Shown here: piece after piece, positions 44,423 to 53,014 of the stretch | Position numbering within the stretch: position 1 is the stretch's first letter | Layout: each line of letters starts with the position of its first letter | From: Rubrobacter tropicus | Lineage (GTDB): Bacteria; Actinomycetota; Rubrobacteria; Rubrobacterales; Rubrobacteraceae | DNA length: 64,000 nt | Assembly: GCF_011492945.1 (NCBI RefSeq) | Contig: NZ_CP045119.1 | Span: forward strand, 2,232,001 to 2,296,000 | Direction of reading: 5' to 3' | Translations under genes and position numbers: made by a program | The notes under the pieces: generated by a model | Database searches by the model: none | The model's input: the letters and a program-made list of their open reading frames with translations, nothing else | Told to the model about the DNA's origin: nothing

Positions 44423-44727
44423 GACGCGCCCCCGTTACCCAAGACAGTTGCGAAGCCAGACGACCAAACCGTCCTCCTTCGACGGGCGGTGGCGACCACG
44501 ATGGCGACCTATCCCGTCGTGGGATCGATGGTACACACCGCGGGGTGGGCCGGGAACCGGTCCGGGCTCCCGGACCGAGGAAACTCACCTAAAGCAGCAG
44601 AAAGTGCCGCAAGGAGGTGGCACCATCGGGTAGTCAACAACGGCACTTTGCGCCGTTGCCCGCCCGCCGGGCGCCGTCCTACACTGGAAGCCAGCGCAAC
44701 GTGAGACGCGATGGAGGCTGTAGAAGC
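44423..44727 (+). promoter_or_regulatory. Structured leader upstream of the Wzz-type gene
   Basis: 305 bases with no gene. CGGTCCGG (44558-44565) pairs perfectly with CCGGACCG (44570-44577). GGTG (44544-44547) can close around it with CACC (44586-44589). GTGCC (44604-44608) pairs with GGCAC (44619-44623) around AAGGAGG. The CACC at 44586 could instead pair with the GGTG at 44616-44619, so two exclusive folds are possible. CACTTTG (44644-44650) resembles the motif at 52843 and 61716. The real start (44728) has its own GGAGG at 44714-44718. Confidence 0.35.
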
Positions 44728-45540
44728 ATGACCCTGATACCCCGCACGGGTGTGAACGGAAAAGGGATCGCCAACCCAACGGGCGCCGGGACGGGTTCGG
44801 CCGGGTCGGATCGCCACGAGGACGTCCTCTCTTTCAAGGAGTTGCTCCAGGTGGTGCGCAGGCGGCTGTGGCTGGTCGTGCTGCTGGCGCTCTTGATGTC
44901 GGGGGCGGCGATGGCCTACTCGCTGCTGCTGCAGACGCCCAAGTACGAGGCCACCATAAAGATCCTGGTCGGCCAGGCCTCGGGCAACCCGGAGACGAGG
45001 TCGAGCCTCGGGGACGAGGTCCAGGGCCTGCTGCAACTGACGGGGACCATGGCGGAGGCGGTGGACACCCGCTCGGTCGCGGACAGGGTAATAACGGAGC
45101 TAAACCTGGCGACGACGCCCCAGGAGTTCTCGCTCAACCTGAGCGCCCAGCAGATCCCCGAGACGCAGTTCATCGAGGTCACCTACGCCGACCCGAACCC
45201 GGCTCAGGCGCAACAGATCGCCAACACGACCGGCGACGAGTTCTCTCAGAAGGTCTCCGAGGTGAGCCCCAGCGCCAACGCCGTGACGGCGACGGTGTGG
45301 GAGCGGGCACAGCTCCCGGAGACCCCGTCTAGCCCCCAGCCGCTGCTCTACGGGCTGCTTGCGCTCTCTTTCGGGGCGATGCTCGGGGTGAGCCTGGCCT
45401 TCTTGCTTGAGTACCTCGACGACAGCTGGCGCTCCGCGGAAGAGGTGGAGAAGGTCTCCGGGCTGTTCGTGCTGGGCGCCATCCCGCAGTTCGGGGCGCC
45501 TAGTGGCAAGCCTAGAGGCAAGTACGAGGATCGGGGTTAG
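44728..45540 (+). CDS. Wzz/YveK-type chain-length determinant
   Basis: 270 residues. LSFKELLQVVRRRLWLVVLLALLMSG is the Wzz N-terminus with its first membrane helix; the second helix (LLYGLLALSFGAMLGVSLAFLLEY) is near the end, preceded by a Pro-rich ATVWERAQLPETPSSPQPLL. Extracytoplasmic domain between. It controls polysaccharide chain length and activates the partner kinase. GGAGG upstream at good spacing. Followed 2 bases later by the CpsD-type kinase, the usual co-polymerase split seen in Gram-positive bacteria. First gene of the exopolysaccharide locus. Confidence 0.92.
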   Translation: MTLIPRTGVNGKGIANPTGAGTGSAGSDRHEDVLSFKELLQVVRRRLWLVVLLALLMSGAAMAYSLLLQTPKYEATIKILVGQASGNPETRSSLGDEVQGLLQLTGTMAEAVDTRSVADRVITELNLATTPQEFSLNLSAQQIPETQFIEVTYADPNPAQAQQIANTTGDEFSQKVSEVSPSANAVTATVWERAQLPETPSSPQPLLYGLLALSFGAMLGVSLAFLLEYLDDSWRSAEEVEKVSGLFVLGAIPQFGAPSGKPRGKYEDRG

Positions 45541-45541
45541 A

Positions 45542-46261
45542 ATGGCTCGTCCCAAGGTCAAACGTCCGGCGCGGAAGGGCAACGCCGAAGGGGGTCCCTC
45601 GGCATCCCTGGTAACGGTGACCGACCCAACGGGGGCCGCGTCGGAGGCCTACAGGGGGCTGAGGACGAACCTCCTGTACGCACAGGTCGACGCCCCGCCG
45701 AAGGTGATCCTGCTGACCAGCCCGGGCAGCAGGGAGGGCAAGAGCACCATCTGCGCCAACCTCGGGGTGGCGCTGGCCCAGGCGGATCGCGCAACGCTCG
45801 TTATCGACTGCGACCTTCGCGGGCCCACGCTGCACGGGATCTTTGGCCTGCGCGACTCGCCGAACCTCCTGGACGTCCTGGCGCGGGAGGACGGGCTCGG
45901 GGAGGCCTGGCAGGAGGCCGCGCCGAGGTTGAAGGTGGTGGCCGGCGGGCCCACCCCGCCAAACCCGGCGGAGCTTCTGGGTTCGAGGCGCTTCTCCGAG
46001 CTGCTTGGCCGGGCGAGCCGCGAGTTCGACTACGTCCTGCTCGACGCCCCCCCGCTGGAGCTCGTCTCCGACGCCGCCATCCTCGCCACCCAGGCGGACG
46101 GGGTCTTGCTGGCGATGGACGCGCAGAAGACCCGCAAGATCGCCCTGCGCCGGGCGGTGCGCGGCCTGCAGCTCGTCGGGGCCAACGTGCTAGGCGTGGT
46201 TGTAAACAACGTCGAGGACTCGGGCGAAGGCTACCCCCTGGCCGGCTACGCGAGCGGTTAG
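45542..46261 (+). CDS. CpsD/CapB-type tyrosine kinase
   Basis: 239 residues. BY-kinase fold: AYRGLRTNLLYA, Walker A in LLTSPGSREGKSTICANLGV, Walker A' VIDCDLRGPTLH and Walker B DYVLLDAPPLELVSDA. It lacks the usual C-terminal Tyr cluster; only GYPLAGYASG is present, so autophosphorylation may be limited. Partner of the Wzz-type protein just upstream; together they regulate polysaccharide export and length. Its stop codon (46259-46261) starts a palindromic element. Confidence 0.92.
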   Translation: MARPKVKRPARKGNAEGGPSASLVTVTDPTGAASEAYRGLRTNLLYAQVDAPPKVILLTSPGSREGKSTICANLGVALAQADRATLVIDCDLRGPTLHGIFGLRDSPNLLDVLAREDGLGEAWQEAAPRLKVVAGGPTPPNPAELLGSRRFSELLGRASREFDYVLLDAPPLELVSDAAILATQADGVLLAMDAQKTRKIALRRAVRGLQLVGANVLGVVVNNVEDSGEGYPLAGYASG

Positions 46262-46428
46262 AGCGGTTTGCAAAGAGTACGAACCTCTTTGCAAAGCTAT
46301 CAGCTCTCAGCTCTCAGCTTTCAGCAAGAACAGAAAAGCCGATGGCTGAGAGCGCAGGCCGCCAGGCCGGAGCGGGCTGATTGCCGACGGCGCGGTTTTT
46401 AGAAGCAATGAGCTTCTAAAAACCGCTC
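46259..46428 (+). repeat. TCAGC palindromic element after the cpsD-type gene
   Basis: Bounded by TAGAGCGGTTT (46259-46269) and its complement (46419-46429). Inside: a perfect hairpin TTTGCAAAGAG (46267-46277) / CTCTTTGCAAA (46285-46295); four TCAGCTN heptads near 46299-46325; the 16-mer GCTGAGAGCGCAGGCC (46345-46360) shared with 11304-11319; and a perfect 15-bp hairpin (46392-46406 with 46412-46426, loop AATGA). The left boundary starts at the cpsD-type stop codon. Probably also a bidirectional terminator between the convergent genes. Confidence 0.85.
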
Positions 46429-46438
46429 TAGACCCGTC

Positions 46439-47332
46439 TCAATGGCACCCGTCCTCGCCGGAGTCGGAGAACGCCTCGCCCGAGACCGGGACGAACTCCC
46501 AGGCGTAGCGCCCCGGTTCGAGGGTCAACTTCAGGACGCCGTAGGCGCCGTCGCCGTAGGCCTCGCTGTTTTCCACGGGGTCTTCGATCTCGTAGCGGTC
46601 GCCGCCGCCGGTGCCAACCACGAACTGGCGGATGCCGCGCGCGGGGTCCCGCTTCCCGTTGGGGTCCTGCGGCGCGAAGCGCTGGTAGTTGTGGTCGTGG
46701 GCCGAGAGAACCACGTCGGCGCCGTGGTCGTGGAGGACCTCCCAGATCGGCTCCGTCCTCCTCTCGTACTCGCCGTGCTTGCCGGAGTTGAAGAGCGGGT
46801 GGTGGAAGTACGCCAGGGTGCATTCTCCGTCCCCGTTGGCGACGAGGTCCGACTCGAGCCAGCGGATCTGGGGCGAGCCGCCGTCGCACCCGCCGACTTC
46901 GTCGCACATGCTGTTGAGCGCGACGACGTGCCACCCGCCGAGGTCGTAGCTGTAGTAACCCTTGCCCGGCTCCCCGGCGGCGGAGCCGAAGTAGTCGAAG
47001 TACGGCGCGGCCTCGGGGTGCTCCTCGTACTCGTGGTTTCCGGGGACGGGCTTGGTGCGGGCCTTGTAACGCCCCCAGGTCGGGTCGTAGCAGTCCGCGA
47101 AATCCTCCGCGGAGCCGTCCGGGTAGGCGTGGTCGCCGAGGGTGAGGACGGTCCCGCCGAAGTCGTCGAGCAGGTTCGCCGTTGCCTCGTCCCCTCCCTC
47201 CTCGCAGCGGGCTATGTCGCCGGCCGCGAGGACGACGGCGCCACGCTCGCGGGTGTAGAGAAAGAGGGCGAGGCCGGCGACCACGAGCACCAGGACCAGT
47301 CCGCCCCCGATGAGTACCCAGCGCCTCATCAC
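46439..47332 (-). CDS. Membrane-anchored metallophosphatase
   Basis: 297 residues. An N-terminal helix (WVLIGGGLVLVLVVAGLALFLY) anchors an extracytoplasmic calcineurin-type phosphoesterase: VLAAGDIARC, LTLGDHAYPDG, PVPGNHEYEEH, LAYFHHPLFNSG and VLSAHDHNYQRF give all metal ligands. It resembles acid phosphatase/purple-phosphatase-like secreted enzymes. It is convergent with the cpsD-type gene. Substrate unknown. Start at the first ATG; a second Met follows directly. Confidence 0.9.
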   Translation of the reverse strand: MMRRWVLIGGGLVLVLVVAGLALFLYTRERGAVVLAAGDIARCEEGGDEATANLLDDFGGTVLTLGDHAYPDGSAEDFADCYDPTWGRYKARTKPVPGNHEYEEHPEAAPYFDYFGSAAGEPGKGYYSYDLGGWHVVALNSMCDEVGGCDGGSPQIRWLESDLVANGDGECTLAYFHHPLFNSGKHGEYERRTEPIWEVLHDHGADVVLSAHDHNYQRFAPQDPNGKRDPARGIRQFVVGTGGGDRYEIEDPVENSEAYGDGAYGVLKLTLEPGRYAWEFVPVSGEAFSDSGEDGCH

Positions 47333-47744
47333 CGGCGTCCTCCCGCGGAGGCCGCGCTCCGCACCTCTCTACCGCCCGGGGTCGTCTTCACGCCCAGATC
47401 CCCTGCCTTCGCCGACTGTTGCCCGCGCCTGCTTACGGTCGTTAGCCCCCCAATATAATAATCCCCGGTGCCCCGGCCAGGGTTCGCGGGACCCGGCGGT
47501 CAAGCTTTGCACTTTGGTGGCAGGGCGGGGACGACACCAGATTACACTTTGGACCGTCTTAGGGTCCCTTCCGGGCCGCTCCGCCCCCGAACCCTTGCCG
47601 CCGGGTACCCCTCGGCTATTTGTGGACCGCCAGGGGAATCGAGTCTCCTGGGGAAGATCCGAGAAGGAGGCGAATCATGTCCGGGGTTTCGGCCAGGGTC
47701 CACGAACGGCGGTCGGTCTCCCCCGCCCGTGGGCGTGCACCGGC
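47333..47744. promoter_or_regulatory. Gene-free stretch with two CACTTTGG copies
   Basis: 412 bases between the phosphatase and the membrane-protein gene, with no convincing gene. GCACTTTGGTGG at 47509-47520 and ACACTTTGG at 47544-47552 share the CACTTTGG core with 52843 and 61716, and the second copy begins 35 bases after the first. The long reading frame through here appears accidental. Likely promoter region of the following operon. Confidence 0.45.
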
Positions 47745-48497
47745 ATGAGGGTCCTGCTCTCGATCTCGCCGCTGTTCGCGAGAAAGGTCGCCCTTCTCCT
47801 GACCCTCGTGGTGCTGGGGTTCGTGTTCCTGAGCGTCGGCGGGCTGCTCGCCGTTCGCGCCCTGGAAGGATCTCCGTTGCAGGGCGCCGCGACGGAGTTT
47901 TACAACGCGTTCAACGCCAACAGGGAGAAGAGCTTTCCCAACCTGTACTCGGCCTACGCGCTGCTGCTCTGCTCGTTCCTTCTCGGCCTTATCTCGCTGG
48001 CCAGGAGGACGGACGGGGCCCGTTACGTGGCCCACTGGGCTCTGCTTGGCGTCGTCTTTCTATACCTGTCGGTCGACGAGGCGCTCGTCATACACGAGAA
48101 GCTGATCTCGCCGCTCCAATCCGCCCTGGGCACCGACGGGTTCCTCCGAAACGCCTGGGTTATACCCGGTGCCGTGGCGGTCCTGGTCCTCGGGCTGGCC
48201 TACCTGAGGTTCGTCCTCGACCTGCCGGCCGGGATCAGGAGCCTGTTCGTGATAGCCGGCGCCGTCTACGTCGGTGGCGCCCTCGGCATGGAGATGGTAG
48301 ACGGGTACTATCAGAGCGTCTTCGGAGACACGCTGGGCCAGGAGCTGCTGACGAACACGGAGGAGGCCCTGGAGATGCTCGGCGTGGTCGTCTTCGTCTA
48401 CGCGCTGCTCATGTACCTCAGCCTCCGCGCGGAGAAGATAGAGGTGATGCCCGACCCGCCCGCCGGGGGCCCCCGTGGTGGCAGCGGGACCGGGTAA
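47745..48497 (+). CDS. Multi-pass membrane protein of unknown function
   Basis: 250 residues from the ATG at 47745. About six membrane helices (VALLLTLVVLGFVFLSVGGL; LLLCSFLLGLISLA; WALLGVVFLYLSV; AVAVLVLGLAYLRF; IAGAVYVGGALGMEM; VVVFVYALLMYLSL). A conserved-looking DEALVIHEKL loop follows helix 3. I do not recognise the family. The cytoplasmic tail is Pro/Gly-rich. First gene of the polymerase-hydrolase-flippase run, so probably a polysaccharide locus component. No clear Shine-Dalgarno. Confidence 0.65.
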   Translation: MRVLLSISPLFARKVALLLTLVVLGFVFLSVGGLLAVRALEGSPLQGAATEFYNAFNANREKSFPNLYSAYALLLCSFLLGLISLARRTDGARYVAHWALLGVVFLYLSVDEALVIHEKLISPLQSALGTDGFLRNAWVIPGAVAVLVLGLAYLRFVLDLPAGIRSLFVIAGAVYVGGALGMEMVDGYYQSVFGDTLGQELLTNTEEALEMLGVVVFVYALLMYLSLRAEKIEVMPDPPAGGPRGGSGTG

Positions 48498-48524
48498 GGC
48501 CGGCCCGGCGCCGGGCCGCGGATC

Positions 48525-49823
48525 ATGAGCCCGCGCCGGCTGGTACCCGGGGCCCTGCTCCTGGCGAGCCTCCTTGGCGCGTTCGGTTTCCTGAGCTTCT
48601 ACGAGGCCCTGCACGCCAAGGAGCTCGGGGAGTTCTGCGCCCTGGTCCTGTTTTCGTGGCTCGCGCTCGCCACCCGGGCCGATTCGAGGTGGGCCGTGTA
48701 CGTGCTCCTCCCCGCCCTGCTGGTGGCGCTCTTCTCGTTGCTCTACGCCTTCGTCTTCACCCTCAGGACGGGCGCCGACCTGTTTCCGAGCCTGTGGGCC
48801 CAGAGGTACTACGCCTACGTCCTGCTCGGGCCGGTCGTCTACATGCTCTACAGGCGGGGGTGGGGTCTGGCCGATTTTCGGCGGGTCTTCGTCACGACGA
48901 TGGTCCTGATCGTGGCCGGCCGCATCGTCGGCGACCTGACGGTGTCGTCCACCCCCCTGCTGCTCTCGGGACGCCTCTTCGTGCTGCAGCTTGGCCCCTA
49001 CTACGACGACCAGACCTACCTGTTCCGGCGCATGGACTTCAGCGCCCTGTTCGTGGCCCTGTACTTCGGACGGCGGCTCTTCTCGTCCCCAAACCCGGCC
49101 GCGTTCGCGTTCCGGTCGTCGGTGGCGGCCCTGTCTACCGCCGTGCTGCTCGTCAGCCTGCCGCGCACGCTGGCGACGGGGACCGTCGTGGCGCTGGTCC
49201 TCTACGGCCTGTTCCTCTCGCGGCCCGAGCGGGCCAGGGTATCGGCCCTCGTGCTGCCGCTGTGCCTCTCCACCCTCGTCCTGGCCGCCCCCCTGCTCGG
49301 CGGCTTCCTGCTCTCGCTCTTCCGGCACGACCTGTCCTTTTTGACCAGGTCGCAGAGCACCGGGATCGCCCTAAAGTCGTTCGCGGAGTACCCGATCTTC
49401 GGTTTCGGGCAGGACAGCTCCCGCTCGTTGTCCTACCAGGACCTTTTCGGGGAGAGCTTCTACCCTTCCGACACGGGCCTCACGGGGGTGGCTTTCCAGT
49501 TCGGGATTATCGGGGTGCTCCTTTACCTCGCCTTTTGCGCGTGGCTCGTCCCGAACATGCTCGGGCTGATTTGGGCCGCCAGGGGCAGGGTCGGATCGGC
49601 GGAGACGACCTTCTTGTGGGTCTTGCTCGTCGCGTGCCTGACCTTCGTCATCATCTCCCCCATTCAGGCCAGGTTCATATACAGTGAAGGGCTGCCCCTG
49701 GCGGCGTTCTGCTGGGGTCTGCTCATGGCCCACAGGCACGTCCCGGAGCCGACGCCCCGCGCGCCGGTGATGGCCCGGCGCCCCACGGACCGCCCACGGA
49801 CCCCAACGGAGGTTTCCCCATGA
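48525..49823 (+). CDS. Wzy-like polysaccharide polymerase
   Basis: 432 residues with about ten membrane helices (LLLASLLGAFGFLSFYEALH; VLLPALLVALFSLLYAFVF; VLLVSLPRTLATGTVVALVL). A large external loop holds GIALKSFAEYPIFGFGQDSS, the O-antigen ligase/polymerase-type H/W pattern region, and an acidic GLTGVAFQFGIIGVLLYLA near the end. This layout fits Wzy/WaaL-type polymerases, with no sequence strong enough to settle which. Its stop overlaps the ATG of the next gene (ATGA). Confidence 0.7.
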   Translation: MSPRRLVPGALLLASLLGAFGFLSFYEALHAKELGEFCALVLFSWLALATRADSRWAVYVLLPALLVALFSLLYAFVFTLRTGADLFPSLWAQRYYAYVLLGPVVYMLYRRGWGLADFRRVFVTTMVLIVAGRIVGDLTVSSTPLLLSGRLFVLQLGPYYDDQTYLFRRMDFSALFVALYFGRRLFSSPNPAAFAFRSSVAALSTAVLLVSLPRTLATGTVVALVLYGLFLSRPERARVSALVLPLCLSTLVLAAPLLGGFLLSLFRHDLSFLTRSQSTGIALKSFAEYPIFGFGQDSSRSLSYQDLFGESFYPSDTGLTGVAFQFGIIGVLLYLAFCAWLVPNMLGLIWAARGRVGSAETTFLWVLLVACLTFVIISPIQARFIYSEGLPLAAFCWGLLMAHRHVPEPTPRAPVMARRPTDRPRTPTEVSP

Positions 49824-51262
49824 CGCTCTCCGGCCCGTCGAAGCTGCTCGTCACCGTCGCCGTCCTCTACCTGGTGAACGTCGGGGGTGGGGCCTGTTTC
49901 GCCGGGGAGGTGAAGAGGTCCGCAACGCCCAAGACCTCCGCGCTGCCGGCCATCAACGTCGCCTCGCCGGGCGCGGCGAGGGCGCCCGTCACCGGAATGA
50001 ACACCAACTTCTTCGAGCCGCAGGGGGTCTTCGACAACGCCGGCGTCTGGAACGCCGCGGAGGCCGCGGACGTGCCGATGATGCGTTTTCCCGGTGGGAC
50101 GCGCAGCAATTTCTACGACTGGGAGACCGGGCGCATCCGGGACACGGGGGGGCTGGAGCCGGGACTCGAGGGCGGCGACGTCGTTCCGATGGACGACTTC
50201 ATGACCCGCGCCAAAAGGTCCGGCATCCAGGTTTCCTACGTCGTCAACGTAACCGACCCGCCGGCGAAGATCGAGGCCCTCGCCCGCCGCTGGCAGCAGA
50301 CCAACGCGCCCGTCCGCTGGGTCGAGCTCGGGAACGAACACTACCTGCCGGATTACATAGACAGGATCGGCGGCCCCGCAGGATACCTCGAGAAGGCCCG
50401 GCGGGCGCTGGCGGCGCTTCGGGCCGGCGGCTACGGGGGTCCCGCCGGCCTCGTCGTCGCCCCGGAGATAGACGTCGGCCAGAACGACACGCCGGACCAG
50501 GAATCCCGCGCCTGGAACAGGGCGCTGGCGGCGGCGGAGAACTCCGCCTTCGACGCCGTCGTCGTTCACGTCTATCCTTCCCTCGAGAGGGTCGGCTTCA
50601 AGAGGGCCTACGCCCACGCCCCGTCGGCTTTGACCGCGGAAGTCTCCAACCTCAGGCGGATGTTTCCGGGAAAGCAGGTCTGGCTCACCGAGTGGAACCT
50701 CGGCAAGCCCTCCGGGACCCCCCAGGTCAACACGCTGTGGAACGCGCTGTTCGACCTCAGGATGCTCAAGGCCATGCTCCGCAACGGGGTCGAGCTGGGC
50801 TGCTACCACGTCCTGACGGGCCACGGCTGGGAGCTGGTGCACCTGTCGGACGACGCGGGCCCGAACGCGGCCATAGAGCGGGAGGTGCCGTACTTCGCCT
50901 TCCAGATGGTCAACGAGGCCAGGGGCGGCGGGGCCGCTTACGCCGCGAACCCGAAGGGGCGCGTGCTCCTGCCCGAGGGCGCCGAGCACGTGGCCTTCCG
51001 CACGCAGGACCAGCTTCGCGTGGTGGCGTGGACTTCCGCCGCGAGGACCGGGGTCGTGCGGGTCGAGGCGGACGGGAGGCCGCTGGAGTTCGTCGGGGGC
51101 AGGAGGCTGCACGGCGACCTGAACGCCACGAACGAGAGCAAGATCCCGGACGAGGAGATCAAAGCCGTCCCCGCGGAGTGGCCCCGGTTGGTCGGCCCGG
51201 GGGCCGTGGTGTTGAGGTTCTCGCTCGGGTCCGGCCGAGGCGATAGCCCGGGCGAAGGCTAG
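49820..51262 (+). CDS. Secreted glycoside hydrolase, clan GH-A type
   Basis: 480 residues. An N-terminal signal segment (LLVTVAVLYLVNVGGGACFA) precedes a TIM barrel. The catalytic acid/base is in WVELGNEHY (Glu near 173) and the nucleophile in QVWLTEWNLG (Glu near 291), as in GH39/GH51-like clan GH-A enzymes; PMMRFPGGTRSNFYDW and HVYPSLERVGF fit. A beta-sandwich C-terminus follows. It may trim or turn over the polymer made by the locus. Overlaps the polymerase gene by 4 bases. Confidence 0.82.
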   Translation: MTLSGPSKLLVTVAVLYLVNVGGGACFAGEVKRSATPKTSALPAINVASPGAARAPVTGMNTNFFEPQGVFDNAGVWNAAEAADVPMMRFPGGTRSNFYDWETGRIRDTGGLEPGLEGGDVVPMDDFMTRAKRSGIQVSYVVNVTDPPAKIEALARRWQQTNAPVRWVELGNEHYLPDYIDRIGGPAGYLEKARRALAALRAGGYGGPAGLVVAPEIDVGQNDTPDQESRAWNRALAAAENSAFDAVVVHVYPSLERVGFKRAYAHAPSALTAEVSNLRRMFPGKQVWLTEWNLGKPSGTPQVNTLWNALFDLRMLKAMLRNGVELGCYHVLTGHGWELVHLSDDAGPNAAIEREVPYFAFQMVNEARGGGAAYAANPKGRVLLPEGAEHVAFRTQDQLRVVAWTSAARTGVVRVEADGRPLEFVGGRRLHGDLNATNESKIPDEEIKAVPAEWPRLVGPGAVVLRFSLGSGRGDSPGEG

Positions 51263-52817
51263 ATGCCGCCCGCCACCCCGGGCGACCCGGGGGAGGAGAG
51301 GTACGGCGCCTACGTGGGCCGGATAGCCCGGGGGGCCGGCATGAGCCTCTCCGGGCAGGGGGTGGGCCGAATCCTGAACTACGCCACCCAGATCTCCCTC
51401 GCCTGGATGTACGGGCCGGCCCAACTCGGCCTGTACGCGCTCGGGCTGACGCTGGTCCAGATGTCGAACATCCTCTCCCAGTTCGGGATGGACAACGGGG
51501 TGGTGCGCTTCGTCGCCTACCACCAGGCAGAGGGGGACGTCCCGCGCGTTCGGGGGACCATCTTGCTCTCCCTGGGGGCGACGTTCGCCGCGAGCGTGGC
51601 GCTCGCCGCCGCGATGTACCTCGGCGCGGGCTTCTTGAGCGCCGGGGTCTTCGGCAAGCCCTCGCTGCGGACGACCGTGGAGGTCTTCTCGCTCGCCCTG
51701 CCCTTCCTGACGCTCATGAACATGGCTCTCTACGCCACGGTCGGCTTTCAGACCGTCCGGTACATGACCTACGTGCAGCAGGTCCTGCAACCCCTGGCGA
51801 ACTTCGCGCTGATAATCGTCTTGTACCTGGTGGGGATGGGGATTCTCGGCGGCGCCGTCGCCTACGTCGCCTCCACGCTGCTCGGCGCCCTGGTGGCCCT
51901 CTATTTCCTCAGGCGCGTCTTCCCCGGGCTCCTGGCCCGCGGGGAGCCCGCCAGGTACGAGGCGCTGGCCCTCTTCGACCACTCCTGGCCGCTGACGCTC
52001 TCCAACTTTACCCAGCGCATAAACAGCTGGACGGCGGTGCTCGTGCTCGGCGTCTTCGGCACCGCGAGCGCCGTGGGCATCTACAACGCCGCCGCTCGGA
52101 CGGCGATGCTCTCCGCCCTGGTGCTCTTCGCCTTTAACGGGATCTTCTCCCCCATCATCTCCAGCCTCTACCGCAGGGGGCTGATGGAAGAGCTTGGTCG
52201 CCTCTACGGGACGTCTCCCGGTGGGTCTTCGCGGGGGGCTGGCGATCTTCCTGCTCACGGTCCTCCTGAGCAAGGACATTATGGCGGTCCTCGGCCCCGA
52301 GTTCGTGCCCGGCTGGGTGGTGCTCATCGTCGTGGCCGCGGCCCAACTGTTCAACTCTTCGGTCGGGCCCACGCAGCGCGTCCTGGCCATGACGCGCCAC
52401 CAGAAGGTGCTCATGGCGGCCACGGCGGGCTCGGCGCTGGTCGGCGTGGCGGCGAGCTTCGCCCTGGTCCCCGGCTACGGCATCCTGGGCGCCGCGGCGG
52501 CGACGGCGACGGCGATAGTCCTCATGAACGCGATCACGCTCCTCTCCGTCCGGCGGCTCCTGGACTTCTGGCCCTACGACCGGCGGTACGCGAAGCCCGT
52601 CTCCGCCGGCGCGCTCGCCGCCGCGGCGGTCTACCTCGTCGGGCTGGCCGCCCCCGTCCCCCAAGGCGTACAGGCCCTGCTCGTCTTCGCCCCGCTCTTC
52701 CTCGTCTTCTACGCCGGCCTCCTCATCGTCCTGGGCCTCGGAAAGAGCGACAGGCAACTACTCGCCGCGCTGTGGGCCCCGGCCCGGCGCGCGATGCGGC
52801 GCGTCGCGCGCCGTTAG
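51263..52817 (+). pseudogene. Wzx-like flippase, two frameshifts
   Basis: A MATE/PST-type polysaccharide flippase in two frames. The first frame, from ATG 51263, gives GMSLSGQGVGRILNYATQISLAW and at least eight helices up to GIFSPIISSLYRRGLMEELGRLYG. A second frame carries GGLAIFLLTVLLSKDIMAVLG through the last helices (LLVFAPLFLVFYAGLLIVLG) to 52817. Between 52205 and 52235 two single-base losses restore VSRWVFAGGLAIFLL, one of them in a G6 run. Joined, it would be about 518 residues, the normal flippase length. It could be a real disruption or an assembly error. Directly follows the GH gene. Confidence 0.75.
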
Positions 52818-52842
52818 TCCGGGGCGCGTTTAACGGCGCCTT

Positions 52843-52906
52843 AACACTTTGGTGCGTGCCACCGGCCGGTCGCGCGGCGTACTTCAGATCGTTCCGGGTG
52901 CGCTTT
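52843..52906 (+). promoter_or_regulatory. Two-part motif AACACTTTGGTGCGTG ... GTGCGCTTT
   Basis: AACACTTTGGTGCGTG at 52843-52858 is followed by GTGCGCTTT starting at 52898, exactly 55 bases after the start of the first part. The same arrangement occurs at 61716 with GTGCGTTTG at 61771, also 55 bases. It lies 109 bases before the propeller gene (53015). Possible operator or sigma-factor site for exopolysaccharide genes. Confidence 0.5.
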
Positions 52907-53014
52907 GCGCGAAGCGGCCTGTTTCCGGCCGTTACCCCCGTTATAGAGTGAAAACGCGGCAAGGACGGGAGGCCGAACCCTGGCCTCACGCAAGCGACGA
53001 GTAAGGACGTTTAC

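Noticed and set aside
44423-44727. c-di-GMP or c-di-AMP riboswitch
   Set aside because: The leader is structured, but none of the conserved core sequences of those riboswitch classes are visible; kept only as an unknown structured leader.
44617-44727. Earlier GTG start for the Wzz-type gene
   Set aside because: The AAGGAG directly abuts the GTG with no spacing, and the added residues are Arg/Pro-rich and unlike Wzz.
46299-46325. CRISPR-like repeats (TCAGCTN heptads)
   Set aside because: Units are 7 bases with no spacers, and no cas genes are in the window.
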